Shown: one piece after another, positions 1 through 9,001 of the stretch
Position numbering within the stretch: position 1 is the first letter of the stretch
How the letters are laid out: each line of letters begins with the position of its first letter
NCBI GenBank assembly: GCA_900618425.1
Contig: UZAN01039571.1
Span: 110,640-124,291, forward strand
Direction of reading: 5' to 3'
Length of the DNA: 13,652 bases
From: Echinostoma caproni
Lineage: Eukaryota; Platyhelminthes; Trematoda; Plagiorchiida; Echinostomatidae
Made by a program: the position numbers and the translations under genes
Notes under the pieces: model-generated
The model's database searches: none
Told to the model about the DNA's origin: nothing
The model's input: only the letters and a program-made list of their open reading frames with translations

Positions 1-249
1 CCCCAGAATCTTGAGGATTTGAACAAAGCTTGTGGGTCGTTTCGTCACGAGATCCGTCACTTCATTCGGGAATTCTCACCACCCAGCCCCCATCGGACAC
101 ATCCCATGGTCTGATTGGGGACGGCGTAAGTGCCTACGGCAGCGAACTAGATTGTGGTTCAGGTATCGTGGGACATGTATGAGATATGAATAATATAGTA
201 ATTTAAAACCAGTGCGCTGCACTGAAGACAACTAAGAGAACTCTATTAG
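1..249. other. Unassigned left flank of the LINE remnant
   Basis: No recognisable gene. Frame 1 is open from the first base to a TGA at 112-114 and has several stops before the LINE reading frame opens at 250. The short peptide from 1-111 does not resemble the endonuclease or linker of a CR1 element, so the LINE's 5' part is either too decayed to see or absent. An imperfect stem can be drawn between 88-98 and 109-120 with a ten-base loop. Confidence 0.4.
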
Positions 250-1830
250 AGCAACGCCTTGCAGCAGACTCAGTACATGCACCAAGGCGGCTTTATGCTT
301 GCCTTATGCATTGCCAAACTCACTGGGCACTGGAACCACCCTGATGAAACTCCCATTACCATCGCGGAGGTTGACTCTGATTTGTGTTGTCTGAAGGTTC
401 ACCAGTCACCTGGAACTGATGATGTGCACCTGCTCATCCTGAGGATGTTGGCGAACGTACCTGAGTTGCCGTTGTGCAATATGCTCAGTGTATCCTTCAT
501 ACGAGGATGTTTGCCGCAGCAGTGGAGGGACACTATTATTGCATCACTACCCAAAGGTGGAGAAAAGAATGACTCGGGAAACTACCGACCAGTAAGCCCA
601 ACTAGCATAATAGATAAAGTGACGAAACGACTGGTGACTGTACGAATACGGTAGCATTTGGTGTTCCATGGCCGCTTGTACCCTCAACAATATGGTTTCC
701 GTCCGGGTTGTCCAGGTCTGTCGAACCTGCTTCTATCCGATGAATGCTAGACTGAGGACAGAGCCAAAGGAAATAAAACGGACAGCTTCATCATAGACAT
801 TAGGAAGATCTTCGAAAAAGCTCCCCACAAACATCTGGGAGAGTTAAACAGTTTTGGAGTAGGTGGGACCATGCTGAAATGGCTGCAAGACTTCCTCACT
901 GATAGAAAGTTATGCGTCTGCGTTGCGAGGTAGCTAACCTCGTGGTATTGTACCTCCTGTGGGGTCTCCCAATCCTCTGTTCTTGATCCGCTGCTGTTCG
1001 TAGTCTACGTCCATGGTTCTCCCTGGTGCTTCCCATCCCCCAGATATTATTAGATTACTTTATTATTATTAGATTGCATAAAACTCAGGCGTAAAATTGA
1101 GCGTCCTAGGGATCGGTGAATACTGCAAGAAGACCTGAACACCCTGGCTTGGTGGGCGGACATTTAGGCCCTTCAAGTCAATACNGCCTAATTGCACTTG
1201 GGGTGTGCTGATTTGGAGATGGTTTACAGCTTCCAAGGAACCGCATTAGGCATAACATCTTGTTAAAGAGATCTGGGAGTTCTGATGAAGTCATCATTGA
1301 AGACCCGAGACAATGCTAATTTGTCAATGCGTGGAACATTCTGAGTTTTATGTGAAGACTTTTGGTCGGCTATCGATAGGTGCCTTCAGATTGCTATAAG
1401 CTTCACACGTCAGGCAGAGGCTTGAGTATGGTGGTGCGGTGGCATAATCCCCCAGGGCTGTTGAGCTGGTCAAGGTTGAGCGTTTGCTATGTGCTGCCAC
1501 TTGACTAGTTGTTGGACTACGCGGTAGTGGCTACAAAGGTTGACTTCAGGCCACTGGCTTATTCCTAGTTGCTTATTGTCGCCTAAGGGGGAAGTGATCT
1601 GTCTGAGGAAGATCCTCAGGGGTGATATGAGCCCAAAGTTGTAGGAGAATTTCTCACTACGACAGAGAACTTCACGCGAGGCACTCTGTCACGTTGCGAG
1701 AACTTCATTCGGTCGGTCTTCCGTTAGCCTACCACCTCTCGCGGAGGTCCACCAGGTTCCGGAATTCCCTTTGCAGTGACTTTGTTGGAGGAGATGACTG
1801 GCATTGCTTTTAAGGGACCGTGGAGGGGTA
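250..1830 (+). pseudogene. CR1/Jockey-type LINE reverse transcriptase, 5'-truncated and decayed
   Basis: This is the remnant of the RT half of a non-LTR retrotransposon ORF2, which in an intact element copies its own RNA at a nicked target. RT landmarks appear in order: SPGTDDVH (about 408-431), KGGEKNDSGNYRPVS (about 553-597), QYGFRPG (about 688-708), palm A as IDIRKIFEKAPH (about 796-831) where families usually read DFSKAFDKVPH, and palm B as SGVSQSSVLDPLLF (about 958-999) where SGVPQGSVLGPLLF is usual. The palm C ADD box is degraded to LDC next to an ATT-rich run (about 1051-1077). The post-RT region is also visible: LQEDLNTLAWWAD, RDLGVLMKSSLKT, RLEYGGAVA, LRKILRGDM and a C-terminal SRRSTRFRNSL block ending near 1830. 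Frame 1 carries nine stops (652, 748, 931, 1051, 1117, 1165, 1189, 1264, 1342). Frame changes follow near 1345-1361, 1590 and 1636. No APE endonuclease is visible. Superfamily is well supported; the clade is less certain. Confidence 0.88.
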
Positions 1831-2579
1831 ATCACATGTGATCGGCCATTCGACCGCGTGATGATGGGACTTTCACGAGTGTGTTGCCCTCTGCCCTCAA
1901 CTCTAAAAACCAAAGACTGACTGAAGATAGCGTTTCATTGGTTGAAGTTGCGAATGAACCACTCGGTAGTGTTTTCGAGTTGGGACAACTGAGTACCGCT
2001 CACGAACTACTGTTCATCTGATTGTATTGCTTTGGACTGTGGCGATTGTGAGCATAGGGAGAGGTGGTTAGATAAACCTGGAGAAGAGGGATTCCCACTG
2101 TTTTTACTGCTAATAGTGTATGAGTGTCTTTACTCGTATGATTTTATTATCCAGCAAAAGTTCATTTGCTTACCAGCTCCGTGTAGTGTTCCATCTCACC
2201 TTGCTCCCGTTTATCAGTAGGATTGACCTAGGCTTGTGTCAGCTTTGTAAGTGAACTGATATGTACGAGACTGGTTCAGGGGCGCAAATGAAATTCAGGT
2301 TAACTAAATGCGTTCTATTTCAATCTGGGAAGTTCGAGCATGAAATATACTATTCATTATATTACGGCTACCTAGTCTTATAACAAACATTGGGTTTTGA
2401 AAATAAGAATCCTTTTTTAACTCAAAAGTCGCCGCTGTTTTGTATGGGAATACTGGTTTTCAGTTTTCACAAAAAGCTGTCGATAAGTACAAACAGTTGC
2501 AGTATGCACCACACACTCACAACCCAGTTTTTTTATGATCACCGTAACTTGAATGCACTTGTAACCTGATTAACAGCAG
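1831..2579. other. Unassigned stretch after the LINE
   Basis: The first part may be the 3' untranslated tail of the LINE copy, but I see no terminal microsatellite or poly(A) that would fix its end. A 62-codon ORF at 2032-2220 has no recognisable motif and is probably chance. The rest is AT-rich non-coding sequence. Confidence 0.4.
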
Positions 2580-2637
2580 CATGTGAGAGCTGCCTTGATT
2601 AGGGATCTTTCGTCCGATGCCGCGTTTATTCGTCGAG
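2580..2637 (+). other. Possible 58-base exon, unknown gene
   Basis: The segment is preceded by an AG (acceptor ending AACAGCAG) and followed by GTATAC, a tolerable donor. In one frame it reads HVRAALIRDLSSDAAFIRR, which looks protein-like in composition. The pyrimidine tract before the acceptor is weak. The same frame stays open to 2834, so the donor may not be real, and the opposite strand is also open here (2570-2779). No family is recognised. Treat it as a hypothesis. Confidence 0.15.
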
Positions 2638-3784
2638 GTATACTGATGTGGGTCGAATCAAAATTTACAAAAATCAACACAGTTGATGAATTTTTCATCC
2701 GTTTTATGAATACGTGCGCCCAGGTCTTTACACAACCGTATGATACTGTTCCGTTTCGATCAATGACGGGACCTTGCACTCAACAACGATGCTTGATCCT
2801 GGTGATCCTCAGTCACCTACCGTGTGCGAATTGAATATTGTTCAATATTGTATAACTGGGCATCGCTTAGCACATTTGGAGTATAGCTGACTGATATAAC
2901 TACAGTGGCGAGCTACCGAGCGTAATCGGAGTTTGGTTACTAGCTTTTCTCACCCCGGGGACACTTTTTTGGATAAATCGGCTTATCAGTCCCACAATCG
3001 AAATCCATTTGGCTTTTATCTACGTTTAAGAGTTGTATCGTCATCATATCTCGGAGAAATAGTGCGCAGTTGATAGAGTTTTGTGCACCATCGGACAATG
3101 TGAACTGTACACAGCAAATGGTCTTGGTGCATATTTTTCGAACCCCTGTAATTTAGACAAGCTCATCGAATTATGAATTTCATTAGCGTAGATTGAGTCG
3201 CATGGACAATCTGCTATCGTTTATCAAAGTGTGCTGTCGCTTAACACCACTTTCATAGACTGTGATTCATTCAATACACTTAGCAACCACGACTGACGCG
3301 TTTTATTCGCACACGTCCAACAGTTCGGTTACAAAGGCGATTCAAATTAGAAGGAAACGAAGGGTATCGTGGATGGCGCCAAATTTCGGTAATTCATATA
3401 ATATTCTTTATCACGATGAACTGCAGGATGTTGTGAACTTATATAGTTTCAAGCATGCCTATTCCTTTGAATGGATAAGATTATTCCGCTACATCTGGAG
3501 CAAGAACATTTTACCCAAGTTATGGTCTATTCAGTGCCTCCTATTACTAAAACACAGAAAATCCGGAATGAGCATTTTGTCGTCTATCGTGCAAGGATTA
3601 CACGACAAAATGAGAGGGCTCTGAGGAAGCCAGTCATCTTTGTACTAACTGACTCTAATTTTTTCAAATAATTTGACGTGCTTACGAGGATTTTATTTTC
3701 GTTAGATTCATTTGTGCTGACCGGCAAAGAGAACTAGAAAACTGCTTTGTTTATGCAGGCTCATCAATCGTGCCTACATTTTCT
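2638..3784. other. Unassigned stretch
   Basis: No RNA gene or mobile element is recognised. The open frame continuing from 2583 to 2834 and a 120-codon ORF at 3262-3624 (+) show no domain, motif or compositional sign of selection. In AT-rich non-coding DNA frames of this length occur by chance. Confidence 0.4.
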
Positions 3785-3862
3785 GTGTCCCAGTCGGGAC
3801 TCGAACAATAAACTTTCGGGTTGGAAGTCAAAACGCTCACCCTTCATCTACGTGGTCAACAG
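3785..3862 (-). repeat. tRNA-like (SINE-head) sequence
   Basis: On the minus strand, internal RNA polymerase III promoter boxes can be read in the right order and spacing. The A box is TAGATGAAGGG at 3840-3850 (ten of eleven positions of TRGYNNARNNG). The B box is GTTCGAGTCCC at 3796-3806, with 33 bases between them. A TTTTG/CGAAA stem can be drawn in the anticodon-arm position, but its loop is too long. The T stem pairs poorly and no acceptor stem is evident, so this is not a working tRNA gene. It is best read as the head of a tRNA-derived SINE or a decayed tRNA pseudogene. Ends are approximate. Confidence 0.45.
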
Positions 3863-4622
3863 CCAACATAATGTGCAATTGACTGATTCGATTTCGAATT
3901 TTAACTTTGGGTCATCCAATTCAATTTGTACATTCACCCAACAGAGTTACAAAAGAGTACCGGGTAACTTTATACATATAACTACTAATCTGACTGTGAA
4001 GATCATAAAGATTAGTCTTCTTCTTTCAAGCGAAGTCAAATCAATTCAGGTTAAGCTTTATGCACCCAACAGAATGACTTTCTAGCGCTATAGACAAGGT
4101 ACAATGAAGAAAATGTTAGGCATTGAAAAAGGATGAAAACAAAATGGGTGTGATAAAATCCTAACGTGACAGATGATTTTCCACGTCACTAATAATAGTT
4201 GGTCGGTTCACTAGGATATGAGCAAAATAAGGGATGACGCTGTTTTAATCTGTAGTGGTACGTGTACAAAGAATCCAAAATTTCGAACGCCTATTCGGAT
4301 AGGACAACAGTTTGTTGAGACGGCTATGCAGGCGGTGCTCTTTATTTTAACAGTTCATCAACCCAGCAGTTTTTGATTAGCTGCTTGCCTCTTCTCGGAA
4401 AAAGTGTGCATAGCTATCTATTCCGTAAAAGAAAGAAAAGAGTAGGAAAGACATCTAGTCGTTTTCACTCCTAATGTTTCCATGATAATAACTCTAAGTG
4501 TCGCCGAGGTCAACATCCTACGAGTATATTCTTCGACTCCGCCAGCTTGATTGAAAAACAAAATGAGTCCAAATCAGTTCGAAATAGATCGGGGCGAATG
4601 TTAGAACCTAGCGCGAATTTAC
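3863..4622. other. Unassigned stretch
   Basis: No gene is recognised. The ORF at 3747-4085 (+) overlaps the tRNA-like sequence on the other strand and has no motif. If the upstream tRNA-like sequence is a SINE head reading leftward, its body lies at lower coordinates than 3785, not here. Confidence 0.35.
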
Positions 4623-4663
4623 CTAACTCAATTTCAGATAGGAACCTGTCCCAGGCTGCATTC
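4623..4663 (-). other. Possible 41-base exon, unknown gene
   Basis: On the minus strand the segment follows an AT-rich acceptor ending TTTACAAG and is followed by the good donor GTAAAT. After one phase base it encodes NAAWDRFLSEIEL. The frame is open in a longer ORF (4510-4701) that lacks an early methionine. Flatworm genomes are known for very small exons, but 41 is not a multiple of three, so neighbours would need matching phases. No protein family is recognised. Confidence 0.15.
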
Positions 4664-5128
4664 CTTGTAAATATAAAATACAAGTAGCTTAATAAGAGCA
4701 CACAACTTTAGTGATATGAAATGTGGAATTCAGAATCCATGCTCGAAGAATTTCAGTTTCGAAAAACATTCCTATGTTCAAACACAAAGATTGTTATAAA
4801 ATTGCGCAACTAATGTATAATGTGTCGCACAATTCGTTTACTCTCTTTACTCTGTTTCAAAATGTGCCGGTTTGACAGTGATATCTCTTTTAATTCCGAA
4901 TAAATGGACAAAAAAGTATGAGTTTGTAATTAATCCCCAGAATAAAGCTTTGATATGGACTTTTTGCTCACGCTTCAACAGGAGTTCGAGATTTCTTCGT
5001 GCTGACCGGTGGTCGGCCAGATATCCGTATGAAGCTTAAACAGTGCGTCAGCCTGTAAACATGTGAACATGACGTGTCACTTGCCCCAAGTGAGGATAGG
5101 TCACATCAATTAACACATTAAACATGCT
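4664..5128. other. Unassigned stretch
   Basis: AT-rich non-coding sequence with no recognised gene, RNA or repeat. Confidence 0.35.
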
Positions 5129-5173
5129 TACACACGTACACACATACATACACAGACACACGCACACACACAT
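5129..5173. repeat. Imperfect CA-rich microsatellite
   Basis: About 45 bases of interrupted ACAC/ACAT units on the plus strand (for example CACACGTACACACATACATA), with the purest run at the right end. The Thr/His-rich peptide that would be read through it (ORF 5124-5327) is a by-product of the repeat, not a gene. Confidence 0.85.
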
Positions 5174-5978
5174 CCTCTACCCTACTTCCAATGACCCTAG
5201 ATTGAGCCAGTGGCTATCATTATGTAACCATTTTTTCCACTATATGATATGTAAGAGCATGACTAGGAAATATCCGAAAACAAATGTTCGCCCACCGACT
5301 CGTTTTCTCAATCCAAACTATATATAACGATGTCAACAACCTGTGTGAAAGTTTGGACTAGATAGGGGAAAACCCATAAATGATACTGTAATCGCTTGAA
5401 ATGATACTGGGGGAACTTGAAATAATAACCGGACAAACTGACTTGGGACTGGGACAAACCGGTTTATGTAAAGTATGGATGAATTTATGTTTTTTGCTCT
5501 TATGGAGTGAGATCCTCTTCAGTCGACCATCGGTGTATATTACTGATTTCGATCGGGAAGTTTGAATAACTCCTTACGACGAAATTCATCCTTCTAACTA
5601 ACTCGTCATAAGAAGTCTGGTGAGAACTTTTAGCTTGTGTGGAAACACTGATCGTGAGTTGCTTGGTAATAGATATAGAATTCAGCCCGATTGTGGGCTG
5701 GGCAGGCAAATCCAAGTCATTGCAAACTGTAGTACACGAAGAGTATGTACATGTCCAAATGTTTCTACTCCCTAAGCAGCAGGAACAAAACATTTTAACC
5801 ACCTATAATACCATGTTCTTTATTTGAGCACTTCTTAATTGATGGATCATCGAAATGTGTTTATCGGCAAATCCGATTGTGAAATACAGGTCACCATAGT
5901 GATCATCATATGGAGCAGTCCATTGTGATAGAAAACTCTGCATTTCGTAACCAAAACCAAACTATTGTTCCATGGAGG
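5174..5978. other. Unassigned stretch
   Basis: A 100-codon ORF on the minus strand (5500-5802) and a 62-codon ORF on the plus strand (5639-5827) overlap. Neither has a recognisable motif or signal. No RNA gene or element ends are seen. Confidence 0.35.
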
Positions 5979-6093
5979 TCACTTCAAAGTACAAAACCAC
6001 CAAATGTCGTCAGCATCATGTGATTTCGTTTCAAGGTCAAAAGCTCGCGTGCTATCTATGGAGTCACGTTTCAAAAACATGACAGCGAATTCG
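5979..6093 (-). other. Possible terminal exon, unknown gene
   Basis: On the minus strand a long pyrimidine-rich tract (complement of the purine-rich 6110-6160) is followed by an acceptor ending TTATCAG at 6094-6100. The next 115 bases give one phase base, 37 sense codons and a TGA at 5979-5981. The peptide begins EFAVMFLKRDS, includes DLETKSHDADD and ends IWWFCTLK. It is mixed in composition, as real coding sequence is, but I do not recognise the family. The phase does not match the candidate exon at 6782-6950 directly, so another exon would be needed between them if they share a gene. Confidence 0.22.
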
Positions 6094-6781
6094 CTGATAA
6101 GATAATTGACGGTGAGGGGGAAGCAGAGGGAAACAGAGAACGAAGAGGTGTGGGAAGTTTGATGCCCTTAATTCATTTATTCAAGGAACTGATGAGCGCT
6201 CTGTCAGTTTAATCGTTTCGATACCGGAAGATTCACTATAGATAGTTTCTTATCCCGTGTATCCTTAGCACACAAACCACTATACTCTGCTCCAAATCTA
6301 TATGCATTTGTTTTATTATAAGCGAGGAACCAGGGGTGAAAATAATAATATCAATGAACAGTCCGATTATCAGCGTACATTTACAATTGATTGCAGTTCA
6401 GGTGAATTTCAACTATGAACAATCGTACATCACGGGGTCAAATGTGCGTTATGGTTCAATGTGAAATTCTGCTAGAACTTTGTACACTCTTGTCTCCGAG
6501 AGAAAAAAATCAATTGTCAGCTGTATGAACCAACTGCGCAGAAAGTACAATTTGTGTATCGCACATGTAATGCATTGGGTGACTTTTGCTCAGCAGTAAT
6601 TTGGATAATAGATATATGCGCTTTTGTCCAGGTCACCTCCTATAGTGATCTTTCACAATTTGTAATTCCACGTCCCAGGGCTTGAACTGTCTGTTCCAGA
6701 AACTGAGAGGTGTTTTCTCTCGACCATTAAGTTTTCTTCTACTACTCTTCATACAGTGGTGTGGGGTAAGAGTGAATCTAC
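6094..6781. other. Unassigned stretch with purine-rich tract
   Basis: 6110-6160 is strongly purine-rich on the plus strand and could be the pyrimidine tract of the minus-strand acceptor at 6094. The remainder is AT-rich and has no recognised gene. The open frame of the candidate exon at 6782-6950 runs on to a stop at 6633 without any recognised motif. Confidence 0.35.
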
Positions 6782-6950
6782 CTCCTCCACCCCCCGGTGC
6801 ACTCATACATAGATACAGTGCTGGTCGTCCGTTTACAATAATTGGATAATACAATGGTTTGTCATTAGTTTTCACAACCAAGGTCACTGGTAGAATTGGT
6901 TGATTATTTTCATCCACTTGAATATGTCGGAGAGGATTGAATACGAACTT
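6782..6950 (-). other. Possible internal exon, unknown gene
   Basis: Minus-strand open frame that reads FVFNPLRHIQVDENNQP, then VTLVVKTNDKPLYYPIIVNG, then RPALYLCMSAPGGGG. The alternating hydrophobic and polar pattern and lack of simple-sequence bias make it the most protein-like unassigned stretch here. It has no convincing start: the whole open frame runs from 6956 to a stop at 6633 and its only early start-like codon is a GTG at 6915-6917. That fits an exon better than a complete gene. A donor GGAG/GTAGAT lies at 6776-6781; acceptors are possible near 6950 or 6956. I cannot name a family. A chance ORF or an unrecognised mobile-element piece remains possible. Confidence 0.28.
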
Positions 6951-7060
6951 TAGATACTAATATCTACGGTTGTGAAAAAATATAGACAGTAGATCAACAG
7001 TTCCAGTTATCTTGGAGCTTTTCTCTGTATATGTCCTCCTTAGATTGCGAAAAGATCTGC

Positions 7061-7135
7061 AACCTCGATGGGAATCGAACACACGCCGACTACGCTTGTG
7101 TCTGCGGCACGCTCTTCCATTGGAGATACGATACC
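7061..7135 (-). repeat. tRNA-like (SINE-head) sequence, 75 bases
   Basis: Read on the minus strand this has tRNA length and layout. The 5' acceptor strand GGTATCG (7129-7135) pairs with CGAGGTT (7061-7067) at six of seven positions if G-T pairs are allowed. A D-arm-like region with an A-box-like TATCTCCAATGG lies at 7117-7128, and a B box TGTTCGATTCC at 7071-7081 matches ten of eleven positions of GGTTCGANTCC. The anticodon arm pairs poorly and its loop lacks the conserved T33, so a functional tRNA is unlikely. A tRNA-derived SINE head or old tRNA pseudogene is the best reading. It lies inside a 98-codon minus-strand ORF (6957-7253), which is probably a by-product of the repeat. Confidence 0.5.
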
Positions 7136-9001
7136 ACACTGATGTAACAAATCTTTTCACATATGGATCATCCACCCAACGCAATAAGTCAACTAGCATG
7201 TAAGTGGTCTGGTTCCTGCTCCGTGTATTGCTGATGCAGCTCGAGACCATCAAATGATATCCTTTTGTGGCTTTACTCTCCTGTTTGATGCAGAAGAGTT
7301 TTCATATGTGGAGACTATATGATGCATTAATTCTGTAAATTGTACATCAAATCGTCCATCAAACCATTTGAAAGAGTAGTTGAGGTGAGGCTGGTGCTAA
7401 GAAGAGCAAGGTTGGATGAGCACGACAAACCTGTGAAGATGGTTTGCACTACGTCGCATATGGAAAAGAGGAAACAGTGTGATCAGCTTCTCCGTAGTCA
7501 AGTGGGTAGTGTGCTTACGTTCTGCAGAATTCATTCGGGTAGCACAAACGTAGAATTACTATGTACTATGTCCCGACATTTACAGTAAACCGTGGAAATG
7601 TATTTGTTCCATTCTCAACGTAAGCAGATAATATAAAGCAACAACATGCCGTTTGGATATCCAAAGATTAACTCCTCCATTGAATTCGGTAAAGTGAGAA
7701 CAGTCGCTACTCACCCAAGCAAAATGAAGTATAACGGATAATAGTAATCATCATTGCTCACAGGTGAAACAATTGTATGGATTTTGATGGACCGGGTGCG
7801 ATTCAAAAGCGTAATATGAAGTGTTCAATGTCAAAATGTAACGATTGGCAGAATGAGTTTCATTCAACAGAAACATTCTTCATGTTGTACTTTCAAACAC
7901 ATTAAAGGGACAAGAAACGAGTGATTGGTGTTCGTCACACTGGTGTTTTATTAGCGATTTCAATCACACAACACGAACATAAAATTACCTCACTTCTCAG
8001 TCCATCCCAGATGAGACAATAAGCATAACTGCTAGAATGGTGTACTTACGCGAGTCGTTCGCAATGAAATATGGGCCTTGACGAAATGAACAATTATACC
8101 ATGCTGCAAATCAATCAGTTATTTTCTATTTAACAAAATTGCCGGTAAAGCGAAGTGGTTTAGACTGACTCTTGAGTAAGTAAGTTTTTGGGTCACATAT
8201 GGAAGTAACTACTTCTATTAGTTAGTGATTTAATTTTGCATACAATAGTACAGTTGGTTTTCTGGAAGGGGATGGAACCGATCCAAGACTGTCGGAAGGT
8301 CTGCAGAAACGAAGACGGTGAGCATTCATAATCAGACTGAACTACACGAGCTGCGGATCTGCATCACTTAAACACGTCACGCACGGAACAAAGTAACGAC
8401 AAAGTGGAGTGAAACCTGTCCACGTACAGAGTGCATCTTCGTCCGCTCCAAATGTTTTGTGACCATACAATTGACTGCTTCACATGGTACCTAATCGCGT
8501 TGAGGATAATTTCCATACAGCGGCAAACATACATCAAGATTCACTGGAGAGGGTTGTGGTAAATAATCAAAACATTCTTAGCGTCAAACATCCACAACAA
8601 ACAATTCGATCTTTTCTGGAATGTTTCTAAGGGGTGCCGATTGTTGGTCCATTGTATTCAACTGTTTTTTGGCTTACTCTGCCAGTGTCTGAAAAGAAAC
8701 AGCCAGATGAAAAATTCGTGGTTATAACTTATGCTTCATAAGACAATTTTTTACTGTTGTACCATTTCCCGTAAGAATAGTAAAGTCTGAAAAGGAATCT
8801 GGGTGTTACTCATGTCGATTCAGTACATCAGTACTCCCGGTTCTATCAGAGACGCAGATGAGTCGTTGTTACTCGTGAATAAAAACGCACCAGTTTCGTG
8901 ATCTGAAAAAGTACACAAATACTTTCATGAGCCATTAGCCTTGTATGTTTATCTCAATTAGATCACAGGAACAGAAATGCGAACGTTTTTGTTTCAGCTA
9001 A
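7136..9001. other. Unassigned stretch
   Basis: No recognised gene. A Lys/Arg-rich 82-codon open frame at 7340-7588 (+) has no early ATG and contains a donor-like GAGGTGAGG near its start; no family is recognised. I looked in 8600-9001 for the PLE region that should lie between RT and endonuclease and did not find it. The stretch ends with TTTTTGTTTCAG (8986-8997), which resembles a splice acceptor just before the PLE fragment. Confidence 0.35.

Noticed and set aside
88..120. Imperfect hairpin in the left flank
   Set aside because: Eleven pairs with a bulge and a wobble; could arise by chance and has no associated gene or terminator context.
1185..1185. Single ambiguous base (n) inside the LINE
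   Set aside because: A draft-sequence ambiguity; it does not change the reading frame or interpretation.
1603..1619. Small palindrome CTGAGGA/TCCTCAG
   Set aside because: Falls within LINE coding sequence for LRKILRG; explained by the codons of that motif.
3262..3624. 120-codon ORF on the plus strand
   Set aside because: No start context, domain or motif; length is compatible with chance in AT-rich DNA, and a second frame is open over the same bases.
3747..4085. 112-codon ORF on the plus strand
   Set aside because: Crosses the tRNA-like repeat read on the other strand and has no recognisable protein feature.
5500..5802. 100-codon ORF on the minus strand
   Set aside because: No motif; the plus strand is also open over part of it; no splice or start signal that stands out.
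6186..6230. Possible hammerhead ribozyme core (CTGATGAG)
   Set aside because: Hammerheads occur in some PLE and flatworm SINE families, but here no stem II followed by GAAA is found. Other CTGANGA matches on both strands also failed this test.
7061..7135. Functional tRNA gene
   Set aside because: Anticodon arm does not pair properly and T33 is missing, so only a tRNA-derived repeat or pseudogene is supported.
6957..7253. 98-codon minus-strand ORF
   Set aside because: It runs through the tRNA-like sequence, so the frame is most simply a by-product of a SINE-type repeat.
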